From contig CAYHHE010000088.1 in the NCBI GenBank assembly GCA_964356295.1, positions 1 through 12,076 of the forward strand: a DNA stretch of 12,076 nt. The letters are read 5' to 3'. The translations under genes and the position numbers were made by a program. Below, in pieces: positions 6,341-12,076 of this stretch (position 1 is its first letter; every line of letters starts with the position of its first letter). Origin of the DNA: CAVQGZ01 sp964356295 (lineage in GTDB: Bacteria > Actinomycetota > Actinomycetes > Jiangellales > Jiangellaceae). The notes below the pieces were generated by a model that was not told the DNA's origin, did not search any database, and worked only from the letters and a program-made list of their open reading frames with translations.

Positions 6341-7078
6341 TCACAGGCCCGTCCCAGGTCTGACGTCGCTCAGCACGATGTCGGTAGCCGAGACCATGAC
6401 CAGCTCGACCTCGGTGGGGAAGAACGCGTAGCCGACGTCGTCCACCGCCACCAGGTACCAGGTCTGGCCGTCCTCGGTCCGTTCCTGCAGCAGCGGGCCG
6501 TAGGCCTCGCGCAGGTCCTCGACGTCGCTGTCGACACCGATGCCGTCCGGTGTGCGGATCGGCGAGTCGTCCTTGATGGTGAACGAGCCGATCGAGTCCG
6601 CCTGCGGGTCGTACCCGACGAACAGGCCCGGGTAGGTGGTGGGGTCGGGGATGAGCTCGATCAGGCCGGCCGAGTCCTGCAGGGTCACCGCGCCGGTCGC
6701 CACGGCCTCCTGCGCCGTCATGCGCAGCCGCAGCGGGCCGATGGCGTCGGCCATCAGGTCGGGGTACTGCCCTGGCTGCGGGCTCGGGCTCGGGCTGCCG
6801 GTCGGGCTCGGGCTGGGAGACGGCGCGTCGGTCGGCGTCGGGCTGGGGGGCGTCGTGGTGGTCGGTGACGGCTCGGCCGTGACGGTCGGTGTGGCGCTCG
6901 GCTGCGCGCTGTCGTCGGAGTCCCGGGTGAGCAGCACGACCACGACGACCAGTGCGGCGAGGACGGCCAAGGCCACCCCGACGATCAGCCCGACGCGGCT
7001 CCCGCTGTCCGGCCCACCGTCGCGCGCAGTCGCTCCAGCGCCTCCACCAGCGTCGGCTCCCCCTTGCTGAACGTCCAT
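6341..7078 (-). CDS. Membrane-anchored extracytoplasmic protein of unknown function
   Basis: I do not recognise a named family. The 245-residue product has a Gly/Ala-rich cytoplasmic start (1-28), a single transmembrane helix at about 29-50 (VGLIVGVALAVLAALVVVVVLL), a Pro/Ser/Thr linker at about 57-105, and a globular domain at 106-245. The linker's DNA carries short direct repeats of Pro-Ser codons near 6775-6820. In the domain, GPLRLRMTAQEAVATGA (114-130) and IRTPDGIGVDSDVEDLREAYG (174-194) resemble the paired 'GMT..EA' and 'GI.vGst..dvr.aYG' motifs seen in many actinobacterial secreted proteins; the link to that group is inference. There is no lipobox and no catalytic motif. The ATG at 7078 has GGAGGAG 9 nt upstream and lies inside the aminotransferase gene, overlapping it by 94 nt in another frame. 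Translational coupling to that gene is likely. Confidence 0.75.
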   Translation of the reverse strand: MDVQQGGADAGGGAGATARDGGPDSGSRVGLIVGVALAVLAALVVVVVLLTRDSDDSAQPSATPTVTAEPSPTTTTPPSPTPTDAPSPSPSPTGSPSPSPQPGQYPDLMADAIGPLRLRMTAQEAVATGAVTLQDSAGLIELIPDPTTYPGLFVGYDPQADSIGSFTIKDDSPIRTPDGIGVDSDVEDLREAYGPLLQERTEDGQTWYLVAVDDVGYAFFPTEVELVMVSATDIVLSDVRPGTGL

Positions 7079-8196
7079 CGGACCAGGCTCCTCCCCGGGT
7101 TCGCCTCTGCGGACCAGTCACGGTGGTAGAACACCGAGCACGGTATGGCAACGACCCCTGCCTTTCGCGGCAGCTCGCGAGCGAACTCGGCTCCGTCGGC
7201 GTACCCGACGGACCGGACGTCGGAGACGGTGAAGAACGTCCCTGCCGGACGGAACGTCTCGAGCCCGCAGCCGAGCAGGCCCTCCACAAGCAGGTCGCGG
7301 CGGTGCTGCAGCGAGGCCCGCAGGTCTGCCACCCAGGCGTCCTGCGTGGTCAGCGCCGCGGCGACCGCAGGCTGGAACGGCGCGCCGGAGACATAGCTGA
7401 GGTACTGCTTGACCGCCCGGGCCGCCTGGACCAGCCGTCCCGGCCCGCTGAGCCAGCCGATCTTCCAGCCGGTGACCGAGAAGGTCTTGCCCGCCGACCC
7501 CGCCGTGAGGGTGCGCTGCGACATCCCCGGCAGGGTGCTGATCGGGACGTGCCGCACGCCGTCGAAGGTGAGGTGCTCGTAGACCTCGTCGGCGATGACG
7601 AGCAGGTCGTGGCGGATGGCCACCTCGGCCACCGCCTGAACCTCCTCGCGGGTGAGCACGGCACCGGTCGGGTTGTGCGGGCTGTTGAGCACCAGGACGC
7701 GGGTGCGTCCGGTGACCGCCGCCTCCAGCACGTCCTGCCGCATGCGGAAGTCCGGGGGCTCGAGCAGCACGCCGCGCAGCGTCCCGCCGGCCAGCGCCAC
7801 TGCGGCGGGGTAGGAGTCGAAGAACGGCTCGAGGGCAACCACCTCGTCCCCCGGCTCGACGAATGCCAGCAGCGCCGAGGTGATCGCCTCGGTCGCGCCG
7901 GTGGTGACCAGCACCTCGCGGTCCGGGTCGAGCGTCAGGCCGTAGTGGCGGTGCTGGTGGTCCGCGATCGCCTGCCGCAGCTGCGGGATGCCCAGCCCGG
8001 GTGGGTACTGGTTGTGGCCGGACCGGATCGCGGCGATCGCGCCCTCGAGCAGGGCCGGTGGCCCGTCGGAGTCGGGGAAGCCCTGACCGAGGTTGATCGA
8101 GGACGTGGCGACCGCCAGCGCCGACATCTCGGCGAAGATCGTCTCACCCAGCCCGGCGATGCGGCCGGCCGGCTCGAGCGGGCGCGCGGGGCTCAC
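6985..8196 (-). CDS. dapC: PLP-dependent class I/II aminotransferase, DapC-like
   Basis: This 403-residue fold-type I aminotransferase has the PLP lysine K237 in SAGKTFSVTGWKIGW. Other visible motifs are INLGQGFPDSDGPP (substrate/N-terminal loop), NQYPPGLG, TTGATEAI (phosphate-binding turn), NSPHNPTGAV, ADEVYEHL (Asp and Tyr to the cofactor) and LVRWTFSK (Arg for the substrate carboxylate). The sequence strongly resembles the M. tuberculosis protein called DapC (Rv0858c, from memory), N-succinyldiaminopimelate aminotransferase in lysine and peptidoglycan precursor synthesis. The same subfamily includes methionine and kynurenine aminotransferases, so the substrate is not proven. The frame stays open to 8637, but homology begins at about LGETIFAEMSALA, so the GTG at 8196 fits. 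It has no ribosome binding site, and TACCGT lies 8 nt upstream, suggesting a leaderless message. The 3' end overlaps the next gene by 94 nt. Confidence 0.88.
   Translation of the reverse strand: MSPARPLEPAGRIAGLGETIFAEMSALAVATSSINLGQGFPDSDGPPALLEGAIAAIRSGHNQYPPGLGIPQLRQAIADHQHRHYGLTLDPDREVLVTTGATEAITSALLAFVEPGDEVVALEPFFDSYPAAVALAGGTLRGVLLEPPDFRMRQDVLEAAVTGRTRVLVLNSPHNPTGAVLTREEVQAVAEVAIRHDLLVIADEVYEHLTFDGVRHVPISTLPGMSQRTLTAGSAGKTFSVTGWKIGWLSGPGRLVQAARAVKQYLSYVSGAPFQPAVAAALTTQDAWVADLRASLQHRRDLLVEGLLGCGLETFRPAGTFFTVSDVRSVGYADGAEFARELPRKAGVVAIPCSVFYHRDWSAEANPGRSLVRWTFSKGEPTLVEALERLRATVGRTAGAASG
7088..7094 (-). promoter_or_regulatory. Ribosome binding site within the aminotransferase gene
   Basis: GGAGGAG on the minus strand lies 9 nt before the ATG at 7078. 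It supports a start 94 nt inside the upstream reading frame; no alternative ATG or GTG occurs in that frame before the membrane helix. Confidence 0.65.
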
Positions 8197-8210
8197 GACG
8201 TGCCACGGTA
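8197..8210 (-). promoter_or_regulatory. Putative leaderless promoter (-10) of the aminotransferase
   Basis: On the minus strand, TACCGT (8210-8205) fits an actinobacterial TANNNT -10 box, and 8 nt separate it from the GTG at 8196. There is no purine-rich ribosome site. The geometry mirrors that of the divergent SDR gene exactly. Confidence 0.5.
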
Positions 8211-8219
8211 GTCGCCGCC

Positions 8220-8233
8220 TACAGTGGCGCATC
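8220..8233 (+). promoter_or_regulatory. Putative leaderless promoter (-10) of the SDR-pyrE unit
   Basis: TACAGT (8220-8225) is followed by 8 nt and the GTG at 8234. There is no ribosome binding site. The arrangement matches transcription starting at or next to the start codon. Confidence 0.5.
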
Positions 8234-8992
8234 GTGGCCACTGCCCTCGTCACCGGCGCCACCGCGGGGCTGGGCCGTGCGTTCGCGTCCCGGCTGGCCG
8301 GGCTGGGGTACGACCTCGTGCTGGTCAGCCGCGACGTCCACCGGCTGGACGAGGTGGCCGCGGACCTGCGGCACCGTTTCGGGTGCCAGGTCGAGGTGCT
8401 CGCGGCCGACCTCGTCGACCGCGCCCAGTGCCAACGGGTGGCCGACCGGGTGGCCGATCCTGAGCGGCCCGTGGACCTGCTGGTCAACAGTGCCGGCCAC
8501 GGGATCCGCAAGCCCTTCCTCGCCAACCCCGTCCAGGTCGAGGAAGCGCTGCTCGACCTGCATGTGCGGGCCACGCTGGTGCTGACCCACGCCGCGGTGA
8601 CCGCCATGGTCGAGCGCGGGTCGGGCGGGGTGGTCAACGTGTCGTCGGTGGCGGGCTGGCTGCCGCGCGGCTCCTACAGCGCCCACAAGGCCTGGGTCAC
8701 GACGTTCAGCCAGGCGATCGCGGGCCAGGTCGCCTCCCGGGGGGTGCGGGTCATGGCGTTGGCCCCGGGGTACTTGCGCACCGAGTTCCACGACCGGGCC
8801 GGGATCAAGACCGGGTCGGTTCCCCAGGTGGCGTGGCAGGACCCGGACGATGTCGCCGACGAGGCGTTGCGGGCGTGGGAGGCCGGAGAGTCCGTACACG
8901 TGCCCGGCCTGGGGTACCGGGTGGCTGCGGCCGCGCTGCGGCACGTCCCGTTCGAGACGATGCACCGGATGCGCCGGCGGAGGCACCGGTGA
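8234..8992 (+). CDS. Short-chain dehydrogenase/reductase (SDR), NAD(P)-dependent
   Basis: This 252-residue cytoplasmic oxidoreductase has a single Rossmann domain. TGATAGLG (7-14) is the cofactor glycine motif and R31 after beta-strand 2 (LVLVSRD) suggests NADP(H). VNSAG (84-88) replaces the usual NNAG. The catalytic set is Ser 137/138 with Y148 and K152 (YSAHK), and APGYLRTEF follows at about 185-193. The loop between the serine and tyrosine (VAGWLPRGS) is shorter than in classical SDRs, as in a common actinobacterial subgroup. The substrate cannot be told. The C-terminus is very basic (MRRRRHR). The GTG start is supported by the glycine motif position and the upstream TACAGT. Its stop overlaps the pyrE start by 4 nt, so it is probably co-translated with pyrE, although no pyrimidine role is evident. 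Confidence 0.9.
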   Translation: MATALVTGATAGLGRAFASRLAGLGYDLVLVSRDVHRLDEVAADLRHRFGCQVEVLAADLVDRAQCQRVADRVADPERPVDLLVNSAGHGIRKPFLANPVQVEEALLDLHVRATLVLTHAAVTAMVERGSGGVVNVSSVAGWLPRGSYSAHKAWVTTFSQAIAGQVASRGVRVMALAPGYLRTEFHDRAGIKTGSVPQVAWQDPDDVADEALRAWEAGESVHVPGLGYRVAAAALRHVPFETMHRMRRRRHR

Positions 8993-9543
8993 GCCAGCAG
9001 GAGCGGCTGGACGCCTGGCACCGGCTGCGCGAGCAGATCGTCACCAAGGCGGTCGTTCACGGACGCGTCGTGCTCTCGTCCGGTCGTGAGGCCGACTACT
9101 ACGTCGACCTGCGCCGGGTGACGCTGGACAGCGAGGCGGCACCACTGGTCGGGGCAGTCATGCTCGACCTGGTCGCCGGGCTCGAGATGGACGCTGCAGG
9201 CGGGCTGACGCTCGGCGCGGACCCGGTGGCTACCGCGATGCTGCACGCCGCCGCCGCCCGGGGACGGCGCCTGGACGCGTTCGTCGTGCGCAAGGAGGGC
9301 AAGGCGCACGGCCTGCAGCGCCGGATCGAGGGCCCGGACGTCACCGGCAGGCGGGTGCTCGCCGTGGAGGACACCTCCACCACCGGCGGGAGCGTCCTCA
9401 CCGCGGTCTCGGCCTTGCGCGAGGCTGGAGCCGAGGTGGTCGGCGTGGCCGTCATCGTCGACCGCGGGGCCGGCGAGGCGGTGCGGTCGGCGGGGCTGGA
9501 GTACCGCTCGGCCTACTCCGCTGCCGACCTCGGGCTGGACTGA
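8989..9543 (+). CDS. pyrE: Orotate phosphoribosyltransferase
   Basis: This 184-residue enzyme joins orotate and PRPP to give orotidine 5'-monophosphate in pyrimidine synthesis. Visible motifs are SSGREADYYVDLRR near the N-terminus, FVVRKEGKAHG with the mobile-loop residues R101, K102, K105 and H107, and the PRPP-binding loop AVEDTSTTGGS (125-135). The length is slightly short but normal for actinobacterial PyrE. GGAGG (8979-8983) precedes the GTG by 5 nt, inside the SDR gene. The start overlaps the SDR stop (GTGA), indicating coupling. The 3' end overlaps the convergent DUF368 gene by 31 nt. The pyrE symbol rests on the loop motifs, as other phosphoribosyltransferases lack this combination. 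Confidence 0.95.
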   Translation: MSQQERLDAWHRLREQIVTKAVVHGRVVLSSGREADYYVDLRRVTLDSEAAPLVGAVMLDLVAGLEMDAAGGLTLGADPVATAMLHAAAARGRRLDAFVVRKEGKAHGLQRRIEGPDVTGRRVLAVEDTSTTGGSVLTAVSALREAGAEVVGVAVIVDRGAGEAVRSAGLEYRSAYSAADLGLD

Positions 9544-10436
9544 ACCGGCTCGATCCCGGCGTCGGGCAGCAGCACCGCCAGCCGCCGCTCGAGCCAGATG
9601 AGCAGCAGGATCACTCCCGCCGCGACGAGGGCCAGCAGCACCACCATGAGGACGTCACCGCTCGGGGGCAGCAGCGTCCGGTCCTCGTCCTGCCACGGCC
9701 ACAGCGCGCGCAGCGATCCGGCCATCAACCCGGTGATGACCACCAAGGTGATCCGCGGGCGGTGGCTGAGCAGCCACTGCAGGAGCAGCACGAACGTGCC
9801 CAGGCCCACCGCGGCGCCGGCCGCGAACGCGGCCAGGTAGACCAGGTCACGATCGTTGACCGCGGCGATGGTCGGCGCATACATGCCCATACTCAGCAGC
9901 AGGAAGGATCCGGAGACCCCCGGCAGGGCCAACGCGCACACCGCCAGCGCCGCGGACACGGTGACCAGCACGAGGCTGGGGTCGGCCACCGTCGCCGGGG
10001 GAAGCCCGGTGAGCACGAATGCGAGCGCGGCAGCCACGCCCGCGGCAAGCAGGGCGCGGGTGTCCCAGCGGCCGAACATGCGCGCCGGCACCGAGATCCC
10101 CACGACGACGAGCCCGAAGAACACCGCGCGGGACTCCACCGGGTACTCCTCGATGAGCGGCTCGATGACCGCAGCCCCCACGATGACCGCCGTGACCATC
10201 CCGACCCACCGGGATGATCACCGGCCAGCGCACCTCGGACAGGTGCTCGCGCGCCTCGGCGCCCCGTCCTCGCAGACCCGCCACCAGCGCCCTGACCAGC
10301 GCTGCCGCGGAGCCGATGAGCGTCTCGTCCAGCCCGATGATCAGTGCGATCGTGCCGCCGCTGACCCCGGCACCACCTCGGCGACGCCGATCATCGCTCC
10401 GCGCACGACGTTGACCAGGGCAGCGAGCACACGCAC
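9513..10436 (-). pseudogene. DUF368 (PopT-like) polyprenyl-phosphate translocase gene with two compensating frameshifts
   Basis: Three frame segments together encode one DUF368 membrane protein of about 305 residues. From the GTG at 10436 the first segment reads RVLAALVNVVRGAMIGVAEVVPG. It then needs one extra G in the G4 run at 10368-10365 to continue as VSGGTIALIIGLDETLIG, the family signature. Near 10213-10205 one G must be removed to pass into MVTAVIVGAAVIEPLIEE and the rest, which runs intact to 9513. Read literally, the frame meets TGA soon after the first shift. Several hydrophobic helices follow, with LPGVSGSFLLLSMGMYAPT as the second half of the repeat. DUF368 proteins have been reported to recycle undecaprenyl phosphate across the membrane in other bacteria; a similar role here is inference. 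The start may instead be the GTG at 10430, 6 nt after TAGCCT. The net frame is restored, so sequence error is as likely as real decay. Confidence 0.75.
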
Positions 10437-10442
10437 AGGCTA
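10431..10442 (-). promoter_or_regulatory. Possible leaderless promoter (-10) of the DUF368 gene
   Basis: TAGCCT (10442-10437, minus strand) lies 6 nt before the GTG at 10430, or directly before the in-frame GTG at 10436. No ribosome binding site is seen. Weak on its own, but it repeats the spacing seen at other gene heads here. Confidence 0.35.
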
Positions 10443-10528
10443 CGGGTGGAGCTAGGCGGGTCGGCCGTCCACCGCGCCCGTTGTCGGACCCCACCCGGCC
10501 GGGCCGGGACAGGCCCGCTGTGGATCAT

Positions 10529-10575
10529 GGGGAGGGGGCGCCAGGGGGCCAGGGGGCCAGGGGCCAGGGCCAAGG
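10529..10575 (+). repeat. G-run tandem repeat with G-quadruplex potential
   Basis: G runs at 10529-10532, 10534-10538, 10544-10548, 10552-10556, 10560-10563 and 10567-10569 are separated by A, CGCCA or CCA. From 10541 the pattern is a tandem repeat of CCAGGGGG whose copies shrink (8, 8, 7, 6 and a degenerate 6 nt). It lies in the 188-nt divergent gap between the DUF368 and TrmH genes, ending about 50 nt before the TrmH start. A 6-bp hairpin (10500-10505 with 10512-10517) precedes it. Six G-runs with short loops meet the usual quadruplex motif; a regulatory role is inference. Confidence 0.7.
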
Positions 10576-10611
10576 CGCCGAGGGCGCGCAGTCGCATCGC
10601 CCAGCCGTCGC

Positions 10612-10624
10612 TACGGTGCAGCGC
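10612..10624 (+). promoter_or_regulatory. Putative leaderless promoter (-10) of the TrmH gene
   Basis: TACGGT (10612-10617) lies 7 nt before the GTG at 10625. No ribosome binding site is seen. It helps choose this start over more upstream in-frame codons within the G-rich repeat. Confidence 0.5.
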
Positions 10625-11272
10625 GTGGACGCCGCGCAATCCGCACCGCAGCTCGGTGTCGGGCCGTGGACGGGGCCGTGGCCGGACGATGCCCGCTACG
10701 ACCCTGTACTCCTCGCTGACGGGGACCGGCGCAACGTCGCCGATCGCTACCGCTACTGGACGCGCGAGGCGATCGTCGCCGACCTCGACAGCCGGCGGTT
10801 CGGATTCCACGTGGCCATCGAGAACTTCGCCCACGACCTGAACATCGGCTCGGTCGTCCGGACCGCCAACGCGTTCGCAGCGGCCGAGGTGCACATCGTG
10901 GGGCGGCGGCGCTGGAACAGGCGCGGCGCGATGGTGACCGATCGCTACCAGCACCTGCGCTACCACGAGGACGCGCACGCCCTCGCCCAGTGGGCCAGCG
11001 CCGAGGGGCTTCCCGTGCTGGGTGTGGACAACCTGCCCGGCGCCGTCCCGCTCGAGACGACCGACCTGCCCGAGCGTTGCGTCCTGCTGTTCGGTCAGGA
11101 GGGCCCCGGTCTGAGCGAGGCTGCCCGGGGCGAGTGCTCGCAGGTCCTGTCGATCGGGCAGTTCGGCTCCACCCGGTCGATCAACGCCGGCGCAGCCGCC
11201 GCAATCGCCATGCACGCGTGGGTGCGGCGCCACGTCCACGGGCAGCGTCCGGACGCCGAGTGGGCTGGGTGA
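10625..11272 (+). CDS. SpoU/TrmH-family RNA 2'-O-methyltransferase
   Basis: This 215-residue SPOUT-class enzyme should transfer a methyl group from S-adenosylmethionine to a ribose 2'-hydroxyl in tRNA or rRNA. Motif 1 is NIGSVVRTANAF (N73, R79). Motif 2 is LLFGQEGPGLS (E159 and G160 at the cofactor knot). Motif 3 is IGQFGSTRSINAGAAAAIAMHAW, with S185 and N187; it reads SINAG where E. coli-type TrmH has SLNVS. A leader (residues 1-55, with RYDPVLLADGDRRNVADRYRYW) precedes the knot domain and looks typical of an actinobacterial subfamily. The target nucleotide cannot be told. The frame stays open to 10481, but that extension crosses the G-rich repeat and is low complexity, so the GTG at 10625 is preferred. 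It converges on the HAD gene with a 10-nt gap. Confidence 0.9.
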   Translation: MDAAQSAPQLGVGPWTGPWPDDARYDPVLLADGDRRNVADRYRYWTREAIVADLDSRRFGFHVAIENFAHDLNIGSVVRTANAFAAAEVHIVGRRRWNRRGAMVTDRYQHLRYHEDAHALAQWASAEGLPVLGVDNLPGAVPLETTDLPERCVLLFGQEGPGLSEAARGECSQVLSIGQFGSTRSINAGAAAAIAMHAWVRRHVHGQRPDAEWAG

Positions 11273-11282
11273 GCGGCCCCGG

Positions 11283-12059
11283 TCAGATCTCCTCCACCAG
11301 GGCGGCGACGGAGTCCAGGACCCGCGAGGGCCGGTACGGGAACCGCTCCACGTCCTCGGCCCGCGTCGAGCCGGTCAGGACGAGGATCGACTCCATGCCG
11401 GCCTCGAGGGCGGACACGACGTCGGTGTCCATACGGTCCCCGACCATGGCTGAGGTCTCCGAGTGGGCGCCGATCTGGTTCAGCCCCGCACGCATCATCA
11501 CGGGGTTGGGCTTGCCGACGAAGTAGGCCTCCCGTCCGGTCGCCCGGCTGATGAGGGCCGCGACCGAGCCTGTCGCCGGCAGCGGGCCCTCGGTGGACGG
11601 TCCGGTGGGGTCGGGGTTGGTCGCCACGAACCGCGCTCCCGCGTCCACCAGCCGGATCGCCTTGGTGATGGCCTCGAAGGAGTACGTACGGGTCTCGCCG
11701 AGCACCACGTAGTCCGGGGAGGCGTCGGTGAGGACGAAGCCCACCTCGTGCATGGCCGTGGTCAGCCCGGCCTCGCCGATGACGAACGCGCGTCCGCCTG
11801 GCATCTGGTCCCCCAGGAAGCGGGCCGTGGCCACCGCGGAGGTCCACAGGTTCTCCTCTGGGACCACGATCCCCATGCCGGCCAGCCGGTCGGCGAGGTC
11901 GCGACGGGTGAACATCGAGTTGTTGGTCAGCACGAGGAAGGGCAGCCCGCGCTCGCGGATGCGGGCCACGAACTCCGGAGCGCCCGGAACTGGCACGCCC
12001 TCGTGGATGAGGACGCCGTCCATGTCGGTCAGCCAGGCGAGTGGCTTGGGTCGGGTCAT
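11283..12059 (-). CDS. HAD-superfamily phosphatase, subclass IIA (NagD-like)
   Basis: This 258-residue cytoplasmic phosphatase has all four HAD motifs. Motif I is DMDGVL (nucleophile D12, general acid D14), motif II is LVLTNNS with T45, motif III has K183 in VGKPNPVM, and motif IV is GDRMDTD with D208 and D213 binding magnesium. The cap between motifs II and III (about 70-170) is of the C2A type found in NagD and 4-nitrophenyl phosphatases. The substrate is probably a small phosphorylated metabolite, but it is not predictable here. In-frame starts exist at 12071 (GTG), 12062 (GTG) and 12059 (ATG); homology begins just after the ATG. TAGCGT (12075-12070) lies 7 nt before the GTG at 12062, so that start is also plausible and would add one residue. 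The promoter region is cut by the window edge. Confidence 0.9.
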   Translation of the reverse strand: MTRPKPLAWLTDMDGVLIHEGVPVPGAPEFVARIRERGLPFLVLTNNSMFTRRDLADRLAGMGIVVPEENLWTSAVATARFLGDQMPGGRAFVIGEAGLTTAMHEVGFVLTDASPDYVVLGETRTYSFEAITKAIRLVDAGARFVATNPDPTGPSTEGPLPATGSVAALISRATGREAYFVGKPNPVMMRAGLNQIGAHSETSAMVGDRMDTDVVSALEAGMESILVLTGSTRAEDVERFPYRPSRVLDSVAALVEEI

Positions 12060-12062
12060 CAC

Positions 12063-12075
12063 GCCGCTCACGCTA
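12063..12075 (-). promoter_or_regulatory. Possible leaderless promoter (-10) of the HAD gene
   Basis: TAGCGT (12075-12070, minus strand) is followed by 7 nt and the GTG at 12062. It sits at the window edge, so upstream context is not visible. Confidence 0.3.
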
Positions 12076-12076
12076 G

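Noticed and set aside
6310..6341. Inverted repeat AGAAGC...GCTTCT between the two membrane protein genes
   Set aside because: Only 6 bp with a 20-nt loop and no T-run; too weak to call a terminator or operator.
5553..7078. Lipoprotein or sortase signals in the two anchored proteins
   Set aside because: No lipobox cysteine after either hydrophobic segment and no LPxTG motif with a C-terminal helix; both look anchored by the N-terminal helix.
8197..8637. Upstream extension of the aminotransferase frame into the divergent SDR gene
   Set aside because: Homology to the family begins after 8196; the extra residues are antisense to the SDR coding sequence and low complexity.
10481..10624. Upstream extension of the TrmH gene
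   Set aside because: It would translate the G-rich tandem repeat as Gly/Gln/Ala sequence; the GTG at 10625 with TACGGT 7 nt upstream is a better start.
1..12076. CRISPR array, insertion sequence, prophage, tRNA or rRNA gene
   Set aside because: No regularly spaced repeats, transposase or integrase motifs, tRNA cloverleaf or rRNA sequence seen; all gene gaps are under 200 nt.

Overview
The window looks like chromosomal DNA of a high-GC actinobacterium. Third codon positions are almost all G or C, GTG starts are frequent, and several genes appear to be leaderless. The genus cannot be fixed from the sequence. The combination of dnaK, grpE, dnaJ with a four-repeat zinc centre, a MerR-type hspR and clpB is the classical actinobacterial HspR heat-shock cluster. 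From memory, clpB also lies near pyrE and a SpoU-type methyltransferase gene in mycobacteria, so the overall neighbourhood is ordinary for the phylum.

Layout. Positions 1-5519 (+) hold a tightly packed heat-shock operon: the 3' part of dnaK, then grpE (4-nt overlap), dnaJ (31-nt gap), hspR (4-nt overlap) and clpB (37-nt gap). DnaK, GrpE and DnaJ form the refolding cycle, ClpB hands it polypeptides pulled from aggregates, and HspR is the expected repressor that senses DnaK. Positions 5553-8196 (-) hold a likely three-gene unit read leftward: a DapC-like aminotransferase, then two membrane-anchored extracytoplasmic proteins with Pro/Ser/Thr linkers. Positions 8234-9543 (+) hold a short-chain dehydrogenase overlapping pyrE. 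Positions 9513-10436 (-) hold a DUF368 polyprenyl-phosphate translocase-like gene that is interrupted by two compensating frameshifts. Positions 10625-11272 (+) hold a SpoU/TrmH RNA methyltransferase. Positions 11283-12059 (-) hold a NagD-like HAD phosphatase, its start lying close to the right edge.

I see no obviously new multi-gene system, mobile element, CRISPR array or RNA gene. The points worth a second look are small-scale. There is a perfect 12-bp inverted repeat inside the hspR coding sequence just before clpB. DnaK and ClpB carry similar acidic tails. G-quadruplex-type motifs lie at the dnaK 3' end and upstream of the methyltransferase. A nearly palindromic 37-bp divergent promoter region appears to drive two leaderless genes, and a recurring TA...T-to-GTG spacing suggests leaderless starts at five gene heads. 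Finally, the paired frameshifts in the DUF368 gene are either a sequence error or real gene decay.
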